From Bondarzewia mesenterica (Eukaryota > Basidiomycota > Agaricomycetes > Russulales > Bondarzewiaceae): 37,030 nucleotides of DNA. Below are positions 10,989 through 22,781 of this stretch, piece by piece; within the stretch, counting starts at the first letter, position 1, and each line of letters begins with the position of its first letter. Both the position numbers and the translations under genes were made by a program. The notes beneath the pieces were generated by a model, which did not search any database, had not been told where the DNA came from, and saw only the letters and a program-made list of their open reading frames with translations. The DNA lies in the NCBI GenBank assembly GCA_004802705.1, contig SGPL01000233.1, forward strand, positions 11,815 through 48,844, given 5' to 3'.

Positions 10989-12945
10989 ATGTCATGTATC
11001 TACTGCGTGTCAAGACGTAGTATGCTCAATTCGCTCCGTCGGCCTGTGAAATCCTTCACCCAGGCTGCTGCTTCGCGTCTGCTATCTACAGCCGCGCACT
11101 TCTATCAGAATAGACAGCTCGAACTATATGCCGCGAAGCAGGCGCAGAGGCTGAGTCTTAGGCAATTGGTGAGATAAACCTGGAATAACCTGCAACAACT
11201 ATGAAGCTCATAGGTTGTTGACAGGTCTTCTATGGAAGGTCAATGACTGAGGACCGCCTCATCAAGGTGAGCATCTCCTCGGTCTTCGCATGGGTATACT
11301 CAAAGTGTTGAACATGCAGAACGCCAACTATGTTCGGACAGAGCTGCCCGTTCGAATAGCCCATAGGCTGAGAGACTTGCAGGCTCTGCCGTATGTCGTA
11401 GTGGTGCAAGAAGGAGTAGCCAAAGTCTATGAGGTACGTCATTCACATCCTAGTATAGCTTCGCTCAAGTGCAAGCGCATATCATGTTCAGCTATATTGG
11501 GCTGCTTTTGAGAAGTAGGTCTATCCTCCGGTGCGAAGAATAACCCGCATCTCAGAGTACCCAGATTTCGTCGGTTTCCCCGGATAGACACACTGGCAGA
11601 CAACGTGGACTTCTGCTCACTCTTACGGGAGCTGCTGGATGAACAGTAAATTCATCATCAACATCCTGACTTTTTGGCACTCACATAGTATTCAGTGCTT
11701 CTGTGATACCCAACCTATCACTCGGCCTCTCCCTCTCATCTCCACATCTCGCACCAGACAAGCTTGATTCATTCATGCGACGTATGCTTGTCTCCCGAAT
11801 ATCGAGACGGGTCCTGGCGGAACATCATCTAGCGCTCTCTGAGGCGCTTTCTGGACATGACCGTATACCCTCTGGCGAGGGCCATGTTGGGATTATCTTC
11901 ACAGGTCTGAGGGTGGAGAGAAGCATCAGAAAATGCGCGCGGTTATTGAGAGAATCTCCGCATGGTTCTAACAGTCTGCCCTCTGGTGATGTCGAATGGC
12001 CAGAAGTCATCATCGATGGTCATTTGGATACGAAATTCTCATATATTCGCGAGCATCTAGAGTGATTACCCTTCCGTCTCTGTTCATGACATTGCTCAAC
12101 AATATATTTATAGGTATATAATATTTGAACTGCTTAAGAACGTACGACCTCTTTCCATCTCGCAACTAGAATTGCCACGCCGCTAATGGATTATATAGTC
12201 AATGCAAGCTGTAGTGGCTAAGCACAGCGATATATCTCCTCTTCCACCAATCCGTGTCACTATCGTGGCGGGCGTCAACGACATCAGCATGCGCATATCT
12301 GACCAAGGTCTGTCTCCCTCGCCCATGTCTTCTGAGTGTCACTCATTTCAGGTAACCAGGTGGCGGCCTTCTCACTCCTGAAATCAAGTCGCCATCAGAT
12401 CTTTTCTCTTTCTCCCACGTCCGCAATGCCGCACGCCTAGAGAACACCCGCATTGGGAGGCTCCGTATTGTCAGCGCGAGCCCAAGCGGGATGAAGGCTA
12501 CAGTGGACGAGCAGGTCGGTCGATGGCAGCAAGAACGACAAGGGCGAGCGACGAATGGCGCGGATTTGCCAGATGATGCCAGTGATCCTGAAGTCCAAGC
12601 AGGTGTTGGTCACCATCCGAGACTTGGTATCGGTCTTCCTATGTGCAACATTTTTGCGACGTGATTTCCAATCTTCCTTTGATACTGTGCTCTGTGAATC
12701 TGATGTATCCTTGTCGTACAGGTATTTCGGAGGGTCTCTGGAGCCCGTGTCCTTGGATGGTTGGGGTAAGGGTGCCTTCCTTCTACCTACGTATCTCATC
12801 GATCACGTCGCATTGATCACGACAGGGACGGATGTATATTTGCGTCTACCAAAATTGGTGAGTTCCGCGTTCCGCCCAAGACCGATCTGAATTTGGGGCT
12901 AATGTGCGGCTATAGGGAACCAATTTAGAAGGTATTGAAGTATGA
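10989..12945 (+). CDS. Mitochondrial PDK/BCKDK-type protein kinase, apparently interrupted
   Basis: Eleven exons (10989-11168, 11225-11266, 11320-11433, 11492-11645, 11696-12061, 12114-12141, 12199-12307, 12360-12660, 12722-12765, 12826-12857, 12916-12945) sum to 1400 nt, one base short of 467 codons. The N-terminus has an Arg/Ser/Ala-rich mitochondrial presequence. The four-helix domain carries FYGRSMTEDRLIK and ELPVRIAHRLRDLQALPYVV. The GHKL ATPase part shows an N-box (EYIIFELLKNS), G1 (DQGGGLLTPE), G2 (GIGLPMCNIFATYFGGSL) and GTDVYLRLPKL. Such kinases phosphorylate the E1 alpha subunit of pyruvate or branched-chain dehydrogenase in the matrix. An in-frame TAG sits at 11516-11518 just after LYWAAFEK, and a one-base loss falls at 11575-11581 between VGF and PRIDTL. 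Both look like sequence errors or early decay. The gene shares its promoter with Mcl1. Confidence 0.85.
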
Positions 12946-13340
12946 AATGCCGGTCAGCTACAACGCGTTTTCACTTGTAACCCTTGCGATTACTGTCACT
13001 TTGCGATTTGCCGACACGGGGGACCCAATCTCAACACGTGAATAGAATAGTAGATAAGATAAGGAGTGACAATGAGAAGTTTGTCCTTATTTGTGCACTG
13101 TTCGGAATGAATGATGCACGTTTCGTCCTCGAGGCACCTGTATTCCTTCTTTCGTTTGTTTTCTGCGCTTCCTACAAAGCAGCCTGAACTCAAACCACCT
13201 CTAGATTTATATATCACATTTATACGCTCCATTCTATCGCCATTGGCACCTCTCTTTCTTGCGACACCTCTTACTTGAACGGAACCAAATTTACGGAACT
13301 TTATATTTTTACAGCGACAGATCAATCTTGAAAAGACGCC
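12946..13340. other. Intergenic, same-direction genes
   Basis: This stretch lies between the kinase stop and the next plus-strand start. It should hold the kinase 3' end and the promoter of the Ulp1-like gene. No convincing gene, RNA or repeat is visible. Confidence 0.5.
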
Positions 13341-16300
13341 ATGTCTTCCTTAGCACCTCAGGGTGAAGTCTTGGGTTCTCTTCTCCTACGGACGAGTACT
13401 CCAGGTGCGTAGTGGACTTTCTATCTCAAATCGGAGAAGTGCTCATTTCTTGTCCAGCCATCGACGAGAAAGGTACGTCGCGGCCGGTCCTCCAGTGCCC
13501 ATAGCTGACGTCCTCGTTCAGTTCTCATGTATCTTGAAGGCTTGAAATCTTCTAAGAGCGACATTGACACAGTCAAGACTCCTCGCACTAAAGCTTCGAG
13601 TATTGCCCGCAGCCAGGTCAGCGGCGCATCTTGGCGACAGCGCGGTTACAGACAAGGCGAGGAAGGTGAAGAGTTGTCTTCTAATGTGCAGGAGGGGAAG
13701 CAAACTACTGTGGGTTCGATGATTCAGCGCAATGGTGTTGTGAGTGTTGACGGTGCTGATGGTTTTCGGACGTCTTCAACATTCCTTGTGTCAGCATGAA
13801 CCTCGTCCTGAAGACGAACCCGGGCCGCGCTATGAGTCTTACGGCTCTTCGTTCGGTAACTTTGGCCCTCTTCCGCCAGACAGTGCTTACGGTGGAGACG
13901 TGCGTAATCTTGTTACTCTGGTAGACACTCTTCTACATCTTTCCCTTTCAACCATAGAGCACGACTGGCAGGGCCGCTGGCGTACCCCTCCCGAATACTG
14001 CGGCTTCACCGTCGACAAAAGTCCGAAGCTCTCGTGCAGGCTCTCGTGCGTCTGCCACACAAAAGGCCCGCTCCATCGCGTCTCGTACACAAGCCACGGA
14101 TAAAGATGATCCTGCTGTGACTGCGGCGGAGTTTTTAATGGTGCTGAGCCTTGCTCCATTGACTTTTCGAACAATAATTGATTTATACTTATGCTCTGGT
14201 TTTTTCCTTCCAAGTCTCCGCAGATGGACAGTCAAGCTGCCAGCCAAATACCCAATGGTAACGGCGGTGATACTCGACCACAGTCTCCACGATCACATGT
14301 CTCTCAAGCTCAGTCGAAACGCTCGAGTGCAACGCAGCAAGCACGTGGTTCTGAGAAGCCTTCGACTGTTTATCCCCCTTTACCACAGAGTCAGTCAGGA
14401 CAGAGCAACTTCGGCGGGTCTCAGGCCATGTCGCATCGCAGATCTCACTCGCGGGCTACTTCTCTGTCTCCTTCTGATTCGGCTACAAACATTCACACCC
14501 GCAGACTGAAGTCCAAGGAACCCACGTTGCAACCGGTGGAGTCCGTCGAAGGATCCCAAATTGATGGTGGTTCACGACAGGCTGGTTCGCGGCAGGCTCA
14601 TTCTCGAACGAACGGTGGTGCGTAACTGTATCTCACATGATATGTCTCGTGTTTCAACTTGCTTTCCAGTTCGCTCGCAAGCTGGAGCCTCAGCCATGTC
14701 TGGTCAGAATGGCGGAGGCCAAAGACCCTTTTCTCCCTACCGGCATGCCCCAACTAAGCAGGATCTTCTACACGCTGCAATCCGTGGTCGCTCGATCATA
14801 TCGGATGCTAGTCATCCCCGCGTGAATGGCTCAACGACCAAACGCTCGCAGCTTGATCCCCAGTCCACGCCGACGCCCTCTCGTCCGCAGTCGCCTGAGG
14901 TGGAGATGAATGAGGATGAGCAGCAGCTTGTGGATGATATCCTGCATCGCGGTAATGCGAGGACGCCACGCACGTCTTACGCAGCAACTTCCGTTTTGGA
15001 ACCTGAGCATGTCTCGCATTTTCACGACATGGATCTGTGCATTTTATTGCATCAATTGGACGATCCGGCACAGCATGAGATTGTCAAAAAAGCGGTCCGA
15101 AAAGCTGTGAAAACAAGGGTGAAAAATTTGGGTATAACATACGACAGCGATGTACGTGTATTTCTCCAGGAAATCCAATTCGTCGCTGAGTCGCATCATC
15201 ACCAGACCATTAAGCAGTATCGGAAGTCCTTCCATGACCACGACCCCAGCGTGCACTTGCAGTCCAACTATGAGCCCGCGGTTCGACGCTTCTTTTCAGT
15301 ATTGACTCAGCTTTGCACTGATATCACTCTCAGTATTCGTCTCAGGATCCACCGGAATGGGCAAAAGAAATCATGCAGAACATGATTGTTATGCAGCAGC
15401 GTCTCGAACGCCTTGGGCCTAAGATCGATAGTTTAAGGACATCTCAGGCGGGCTCATCGGCGATAGATGGGCACAAGTATCGTCCTCAATACATGGCTTC
15501 TGATATGGAACCATACCCTCAGACGCCCATGACGCAGACGGTCAACATCCAGACGCAACCGACAGGAACGATGGGCGACGAGTCCATGTTCCAGCCAGAT
15601 ACAGACATGCGTATCGTCGAGTCGACTCATGGCCAGACGCTACCCGGATCTATGCATCATCACGATGGTTCAACTCATGACTTGGATGAAGAATACGAGG
15701 ACGAAGACCGAACACATCTGGGACACCACTTATATGGTATGGCGCCAACCACGGAAGGTGATGATACGCGGTTGCAAGGCCTCAGCGAGTACGTGGATCG
15801 TAATGACTCTCCTGGCCAACAATTTCTTGAGGAGGAAATCTACAAGCTGAGGGTCCGGCCTGGCGGCAGCCAATCTGCAGTGTCTCATAAAACATGGGAG
15901 TTGGCGAGGGACAATGAGGATGGTTATATCGATGATCCTGATGCGCGGGCGGTCACGGAATCGGGAATGCCCGAAATTCCCGACTCCAATGGCTATGGAG
16001 ATCCCCGAGTGCCGTCCCCCTCTCTGCCGCCCAATGCTGTTGATAGCAGGGATGGTGGTCAAGTCTGGCAGCCTGATGAACCCCCACAGCCTCCAGCCTG
16101 GCAACGCATTCATCAGCGCCTACTCAATTGGGCTATCGTTTGGCCCTTGACCGAGCTCGACACCGCTTTGAACAGCACGACGCGCGGGAATCAGGTGGAC
16201 GAGGTCGCGCTGAGCATTTGGTCGACGCAGACGTACAAACGATATGTACGGAGCAAGATGACAGACAGTCCACCCGGACGCGTTGACCGTCTGTTTGTTC

Positions 16301-16966
16301 CTCCCAATATGGCGGACGCAATCAGCAATGCCGTGTTCAATGGAAGACATGGTGATGCCTCAGGGATGCTTCGCGACCTTTGGCAACCATTCGGTCTAGA
16401 AGGCATGCCCAGGCTGTTGATCGTTCTGGCTAAACATCGATCGGATGCCAACCACTGGGTGGTGCATCGGTGAGCATCTTTTCATATTCCACACCCTGTC
16501 CTTAATATGTCTGAATACATTGGTTTGTAGCTTTTCTCTCCCCGATGGAACACTGACAACTTACGATTCTTACCCGGAACGGTGTCTTCCTGATGGCCGC
16601 GTGAGTGCATCTGAATCTGTACTCCGGCCTTCGAGTGATGACACGTCTAACCCTGTATGGTCTCAGCCCCTTGGATGGTGGTTCGCAATTCGCATTGCCT
16701 GGCCCAATACAATATATCCAAGCCCAGATCATCTCATGCAGAAGATGGTCCGCCTTCACCGCCCGATGCAACTCGGTATCGACAATTCCGTCGCTGCTGC
16801 GGGTATCTGGCGCAACTTGCTCATGGGCTCCCGCGCGGAGCGCAGCTTGGACTTGGAACGATTGAGGGATCTTATCAACACGGAGGTAAAGAACTTGAGG
16901 CAGCGAAAGCTCATGGGCAAGTTATCCGTCGGTGCACCTAGGCAGAACTGGGAAGATATGAACTGA
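13341..16966 (+). CDS. Unnamed fungal protein with C-terminal Ulp1/C48-like domain, Ser at the Cys position
   Basis: Eleven exons (13341-13404, 13458-13472, 13522-13739, 13795-13899, 13958-14140, 14224-14617, 14670-15151, 15206-15298, 15346-16469, 16531-16600, 16667-16966) give 1015 codons in frame. Residues 1 to about 330 are Ser/Gln/Gly-rich and look disordered. Further along come a charged helical part (KKAVRKAVKTRVKNLGI) and another acidic low-complexity stretch. From about residue 765 the protein is compact: NWAIVWPLTELDTALN, DEVALSIWSTQTYKRYVR, RLFVPPNMADAISNAVFNG. The end has the order of a SUMO protease: His888-Trp889, Asp905 in YDS, Gln951, then Ser957 where Ulp1 has its Cys. I recall similar predicted proteins in other mushrooms but no assigned function. 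Keeping 15152-15205 as coding would add 18 residues in frame. It could also be an unrelated fold with a chance resemblance. Confidence 0.8.
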
Positions 16967-17732
16967 TATGATAACGAACGATGAACGACTGCTGACGATG
17001 ATGTACTGGAGGAACGTGTATGTATCATCTGGTTTTTGTACCGAAGATGTTGGACTTTCGACCCCGATATTCATTTCGCTTGCTTTCTGTTGGCTTTATA
17101 CCTCGTATGTAAGATACAATGCGCTGTTTCTTGGAAGCTTTGTCGTATACAGTTTGAAGTTTCCCTACAGCTACTTACTTTACAACTTACGTATGGAAAA
17201 TACATGCCGTTCGTAGAAAATTATCAACCTCTCCGATGAGCCACTGCTATATCGACTGTCCGGGGTCAATGGAGAGGCCTAAGAAGATCTGAACGATGAT
17301 CCCGGACCATCAATGTCATGCAGATATTCGTCTATGCTGATGGCCCCTCGCGATTGGTTGTATATCTAGTTGTACAGTAAAGGATAGAGAGCAGTTATAA
17401 AGAGGTGTATTTGTATGATGAATATGTTTTCAGCCTGCCACGTACTTTGAGCACAGTTGGAAGGCCAACGCATTTCGGGTCATGCGAAAAATCATCCGCG
17501 GACGATTAAAAAAAAATATCCACAATCTTGCACGGAATCAAGCTTCAAGTCCGCGTGAGTGAAAATCATAGACTCAAAAAGAGCAGCTTGCACACCACCT
17601 TAATCAAAGATTGCTCATGGAGCTCGCCAGAATATGGATAGATTCATCGGGGACTGGATGCAACGTAGTCTGTGATTCTTTCACCTTGCGCTAATTCAGC
17701 TGATGAATAAAGATGTCGACGAAGAAGGGTGC
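16967..17732. other. Intergenic, convergent 3' ends
   Basis: This is AT-rich sequence between the Ulp1-like gene and the small minus-strand ORF. Only short open frames occur, none with domains. An A-run is seen near 17510. It probably holds the 3' untranslated regions of the two flanking genes. Confidence 0.45.
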
Positions 17733-17930
17733 TCATGTCGAAGGACTGACTAGTGCGTACAGGGCGCGAAATTCGACATCCAATGCGACCCTGGCCTCAG
17801 CAACTTGAGCTCGTGACAGAGTTGTTTTGCGACTCTTCATCGATTTTTTGGCCGCTTGTTGAGCACGAGCGCGGGGTTTTCCTGCCTGAGGCAGACTGCT
17901 GGATTTTTTGTCTACCTTAGCTTTCGACAT
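17733..17930 (-). CDS. Small basic protein, unknown function
   Basis: A 65-codon single-exon frame starts at ATG 17930. The first 45 residues are very rich in Lys, Arg, Ala and Ser (SKAKVDKKSSSLPQAGKPRA). The last 20 form a possible amphipathic helix (AQVAEARVALDVEFRALYAL). No domain is recognised. The strong amino-acid bias and clean start favour a real gene, but it is short. A GTACGC donor inside ALYA could splice to a CATCAG acceptor near 17694 and end the protein just after FRAL. Confidence 0.4.
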   Translation of the reverse strand: MSKAKVDKKSSSLPQAGKPRARAQQAAKKSMKSRKTTLSRAQVAEARVALDVEFRALYALVSPST

Positions 17931-19002
17931 AGGTATGTCTAGAGGCGAAATTGATGAAGTCCAAGTATGAGCTCGCGAGTCTTATAATAAGCATAAATAT
18001 TACATAATTTACTGATGCTTCTGTTCGACAGTGACGTTGAACAAGCCTGTCCAGTACTCTAACAACAATGGCATCCGACACATCACGGTTATCAATGTGG
18101 ACGACTCGGTATCAAAGATACTATTCAGTTGTTTTCAGCTGAACGCAGCCCATACTTATCCTCATACGCTCATCTGCAAACTTTGACAAACCATCTTTCT
18201 GTTAATTGGCACGAATTGAGCCGTATGTGGGTCACGGTTGCTTGCAACCTGAACCCAACGATGACAGGCGACAATTATATGGCTTTATTCCACCGTCAAG
18301 AACCCATTTTTCTGCGAATATTGTCGCGTCAAGTCAGCCAACTTAACTTCGCCGACACCGGCAGGTCGCCCGCTTGTCTCTTCTGGTACAGGTGGAAAGC
18401 GTTCTAGCTCGAGTTCGATGTCACCTCTTCCAGTTACTGTTGAAAAGTGCCTTACTCTCTCCATTTACCGACAATTTCCATCCAACGCCCGACCAGATCG
18501 CCGCAGTTGTCCGAGAGCTCGCGGTTTGTGGCGTGGAAGTCAAGGTATCCGATTTTCGATGGTATACGGGTTCGATTATGGTGAGACTTAAAATCACCCC
18601 GTAACCTGCAGAAGAAAGCCTAGAACCTCTTCCGATGAGTTTTGATTTGATCCACTACTAGGATCGATGCAAAGGTTGAGTAGGATGAAGTGCTCATAAG
18701 TACTGAATGCAGTTTTCGAAAACCATACGTCTGTCAAGCCTCTGAGCCGTCGGCATCGTCGTCGGAACCGTCAGCTGATTTTTCCTGGCTCCGGCAAAGT
18801 ATTCTTTCACATTCACTCAGGGCCGCCCGACCCGCGACCGCCAAAAGACATGTTCATTTTTCTGATCATGCGCATTCGCTCATATGTGCTTCTTTGGTTT
18901 GCCTATATATACTCAATTTTATTTCCTTGCTGTTTTCCGAGGGCTTTAAAATACCTCTTCCGGTCGCTAACGTAGCTGACCAGATTTCCCAAACGGTTAG
19001 CC
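17931..19002. other. Unassigned interval with esterase promoter
   Basis: About 1.07 kb precedes the esterase gene. Between about 18030 and 18620 there are several coding-like but short frames (VTLNKPVQYSNNNGIRHITV near 18030, a Ser-rich patch near 18370-18440). I could not join them into one model. This may be a small intron-rich gene or a decayed one. The last few hundred bases contain the esterase promoter. Confidence 0.35.
18904..18911 (+). promoter_or_regulatory. TATA box candidate for esterase gene
   Basis: TATATATA lies about 92 bp upstream of the esterase start codon. The distance suits a TATA element with a short 5' untranslated region. Confidence 0.4.
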
Positions 19003-20510
19003 ATGAAGTCTCTCTTGGCTTTGATATCATCTATCTTCATTGCCGCTGCTCTACGCCAACCCAGAGACCTCGTTACTGGTGCACCTACGCCGAAACCAGT
19101 ATTTGATTGGAATGCTGTAAAATACGTCTATGCGTTCGGTGACTCGTATTCTTTTGTTCAGGGTACTGCAGGGCATCCGAATTTCAGGTGCGTGTCGTCC
19201 ATCTAGTCACTGTCAATTAACATGCGGCCTCAGATGCAAGGTGGAACCATCAGCTTCATCGGAGATGCCTTTCACTTTTCATTCACGCCTGAGCATCTAC
19301 TGTCAAACGAAATTGTACCCAAAAATGTGAGTCGCACTATATCGGAAAAGAGGCGATCATATAGGACGATGTGCAACAGACTAGTTCAGATGGATCCAAC
19401 TGGGTGCGTAGTCTTGGCTCTTCAAAATTATTCGTCAACGAATGCCAGGTTCTGTGTTGGTTATATGATATAGCTCGAATTTCTAACCGGATGCTACGAA
19501 GGCCGTCCCTTCTCATGTAAGCGGCAGCTTTGGGACTTCGCTTTTGCTGGGGCTGATATCGACAAGACCTTGTACGTCTCAGTCCTGGACCTTTGGGACC
19601 TGTCATGATTTCAAAGCCCTATTTCAAGGCTCCCACTCCATCACAACTTCACTGTGGATCTTGTGGACGAAGTTCATCAATGGTCACAATATGCATCCCA
19701 CGTCATTCCTCACAAACCCGGCAGCGAAACGATGACATTCTGGTGGATTGGTATCAATGATACGGGCGACGTTCGTGGTCACAATGTTTGTTCTAGTCAC
19801 GTTCTCTACTCGATCAACATCTCAATACTCACATACCTGCACACGCTACCCAAAGATAACGAATGTTGAAACTTTTTGGAAGGACGAGATGGAGTCTTAT
19901 TTCCAGGCCGTTGTACGTCTTCCACATCCTGCTTGCCCATTGCTGTAACACACGCTCGGTCACCTCTCCTGACAAGACGGCGCTGGATTTGTCGTAGGAA
20001 CTAGCCTACGCTGTCGGTCTACGTGGAACTCACCTTTTTATCAACGTTCCCCCAGGCGACCGTTCTCCTAATTCACTGGGGAACCCAGACAATGCCGCTA
20101 TCCAAAAGCAACATATCGCAGAGTACAACACAGCTCTAGATGTATATGTCGACCAACTCGCGATCGCGCACCCAGATTTGAATGTATTCATATTTGATTC
20201 GAATGCATGGTTTAATCGGGTGCTGGATAACTCAGAACAATACGGATTCAATAACGTTACAAGGTAAGCATTTACCGTGCAATAAAGCCGGCATGCTAAT
20301 ATACTTCCACGATGGGCAGTTACTGCACATGCAAGAATTCGACATTCTTTTGGTACAGTGTGTAGTCTTAGCCGCAATCGTTGTTTGACTTCTACTCATG
20401 AATCCTTTTTTTTTTGGTTATATGCGGCAGACGCCGGGCATCCCACGGAGCATGTGCACCGATTGCTTGCCGAAGCCATCGAAGGTGAATTGGTGGACGC
20501 CTCGGTATGA
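19003..20510 (+). CDS. Secreted SGNH/GDSL-type esterase (CE16-like)
   Basis: Nine exons (19003-19187, 19254-19326, 19380-19403, 19474-19571, 19629-19770, 19856-19912, 19998-20263, 20320-20357, 20431-20510) give 320 codons in frame. A signal peptide is evident (MKSLLALISSIFIAAA). Block I is FGDSYS with nucleophile Ser48. Block III is WWIGINDTGD with Asn170. Block V reads WYNAGHPTEHVH, with His298 and Asn295 three residues before it. The LWDFAFAGADID and HNFTVDLVDEVHQW stretches and the Cys pair in SYCTCKNS fit fungal CE16-like acetylesterases, which remove acetyl groups from plant-wall sugars outside the cell. Substrate is inferred from family only. Asn in place of the usual block V Asp may be normal for this subgroup. 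The gene is convergent with the reductase, with 243 bp between stops. Confidence 0.87.
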
Positions 20511-20753
20511 TTTGATGGCGATCAACTTGCTGTGGGTTCGGTGATTGGGGGGAAGTCGAGAATGCAATACCAGTCTTTTCAAGCCTTATTCACGACGGCG
20601 TTAACCCCCCTACTTGTATGCCACCTCCACAATGCTATTGCGGTTCAAATATTTCTATCTATCTAGTATCTGAATGGACGTGCGTAGCTCAGATCGCCGA
20701 CGGTATACAGCTTGCGAGAACTGACATGGATATGCGATCAAATCTAATCCTAA

Positions 20754-22079
20754 TCATTCCAACTTCAATCCTTTGGCGGCCCACTCTTTCTCGAGTTTGA
20801 GCAAGGCATCTACAGCATCAACCACCGTGACCTTCCAGGGTCTGAGTTGCTCCTTTCTAATGTTGAGCACCTCCAGCGCTTTTGACATGTCCGCAATCCA
20901 ACCGGTGACCGCCTTCGGCGCATTATTTGGGTCAACCGTGCGGCCTTTCAATTCTGGGCGAACCTCGAGAAGGTATTTGACCGCATCGCCCCAGTTGAAC
21001 CACTCTCCGCTGAGCAGAATGCGCTTGTGCCCAGAGGACGAAGAGCCTGCTGACAGGGCCTTAACGTGGGCAAGCGCCACGTCCCGGACGTCAGCGTAGC
21101 CTGGCAAGCGGGGGAAACTCCCAGAGGGACTAAGAAGACCGTAGACAAAGATATTTGTGCTAAGTGCGCCACGGTCGGGCACCGAAGCACTGAAATTCGG
21201 TGCGAATGGTCCATAAATAAGGGGTGGATTTACTTCGCATCGGGTGAGTGAGTAGAAGATGGTGAACGAAGCAAGTGCTTACAGGTCGTAACATCGACAT
21301 CGGGATGCTCGTCCGCGAACTTCCACACTTCGCGCTCTGCGGCCGTTTTTGCAGCAATGTAGATGAAGGCAGGGTCACGGGTACCATCGAGTGCCTGCTC
21401 CACGGTCGATGTATTCCAGTCCTCCGTAGTGAGCGTGCTGAATTTGCCGGAGTTTGACATGTCGAATACGGTCAAGATGGTGCTGGTAACCACAAATTTA
21501 CGGATACCGGCGGCATAACCTTGACGGATAACATTGACAGTTCCGTCAACAGCACCCTGAAAACGTGAAATATGAATAAGGGGCGCAGGGCTGGCCGAGT
21601 GGAATCATGCTCACGCTAACGACCGTTTTAGCATCACCAGCCATAGCCAAGGGAGCGGCGACGTGCACTATGGCACTGATTCCTGAAAAAGATATACATT
21701 CATCCGATTGGTCCATCCGTAAGTAGAATAAAAAAAATTTCAGCACTTACCCTGCAAAACCTTGCTCAAGTCGCCATCGGCGATGTCTTCAACGGTTACT
21801 ATCTCCACTTTGTCCTTGAAATCTGCCCACGTGTTCTTGACATGTTCAATTTTCTTGCTGCGCGCAGAACTGTAATTCAGGTATTGTGAATGAAGTGTTC
21901 AACTCCGATGAGTATGGAGGCTTACGCCCGCACTGTGTAGCCAGATTTGAGCAGTTCATTGACAACGTGGGCACCAACGAAGCCAGATATTCCTGTGACC
22001 TGTAAACAACACTAGTCAGTCCAAGTGCTATCACGGACTCGTTAAAATTACGAACGAAAACGAGCTTGCTAGAAGACAT
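20754..22079 (-). CDS. NAD(P)-dependent reductase, extended SDR (dihydroflavonol reductase/GRE2-like)
   Basis: Six exons (22079-22056, 21999-21926, 21869-21751, 21682-21615, 21556-21283, 21232-20754) give 345 codons in frame. The Rossmann glycine motif is VTGISGFVGAHVV at the N-terminus. The nucleotide-binding strand continues with ISAIVHVAAPL. The catalytic set is Ser120 in VTSTIL and Tyr161-x-x-x-Lys165 in IYIAAKTAAERE. NPPLIYGP and YADVRDVALAHVKAL follow, typical of the dihydroflavonol-4-reductase/GRE2 clade of aldehyde and ketone reductases. The enzyme is probably cytosolic, since no targeting peptide is seen. The substrate cannot be read from sequence. The first exon is only 24 nt, so the initiator is supported mainly by the in-frame join to the glycine motif. 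Confidence 0.9.
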
Positions 22080-22781
22080 TTGGAATCAGGAGGAGCAATT
22101 CGAGTTGGTGTACAATAAATTGCTGTGGGGGTAATGTTGCGCTCTCTTCACGGGAATTGGCATCTTTATACCCTCAGCTGAATACTAGTATTGCATCAGC
22201 TCGAATATTGAAGCGCACTGAATTCCTTGAGCATACAGACACTTACGAAGACGGCGTAGTGAGCAAGCTTCCTGAGATACCATGCCCGATGGCCGCGACC
22301 TTGGCCGGTAAGCTGCATCCAATCAAGCCTGATCAGTAACCATAACTTGGCAGTGATGTTTCGAAAGTTTATGGCTGGTTCGTTCAACATTCACTGGCAG
22401 TAGTCAGCACTTACCTGGTGCGTAATCTTTTCCGATCGCTCGAGGTTGACCGATGGCCGTCAGAGCCATGCACTGGCATCCATGCACGAGCCGATCTGAG
22501 TAGGTCGCTGCAACCCAAATTTGCGCGGAACTGAAAGAGTATATTGCAAGTGTTTGCCTTGCCAGTGCTGCCAGACCTCGAAAAGGCGTGCTCACGGATT
22601 CACCCGACAACTTGTTCACGATATCAGATCAGCAAGTGGTATATAGAAGCGAATTCCAGGATGAGATGTATAGTGACACTAGGCAGGAAGACTAGGCAAA
22701 GTCATTAATAAGTAAAGAGAGCACGCATGATTTTAGACATGAATAATATCGTACGAATCCAACTACACACCACATGCACAG
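22080..22781. other. Interval between reductase start and Sec7 gene stop
   Basis: This 700 bp holds the reductase promoter and the 3' flank of the Sec7 gene. A 71-codon minus-strand frame at 22404-22619 begins MNKLSGES and has no recognisable domain. A 60-codon plus-strand frame at 22157 overlaps the promoter. I do not call either as a gene. Confidence 0.4.

Noticed and set aside
15152..15172. A 21-nt GT-AG segment (GTACGTG...CCAG) that keeps frame in the Ulp1-like gene
   Set aside because: Too short for splicing. A 54-nt intron from the same donor to an acceptor at 15205 is in phase and of normal size, so I used that.
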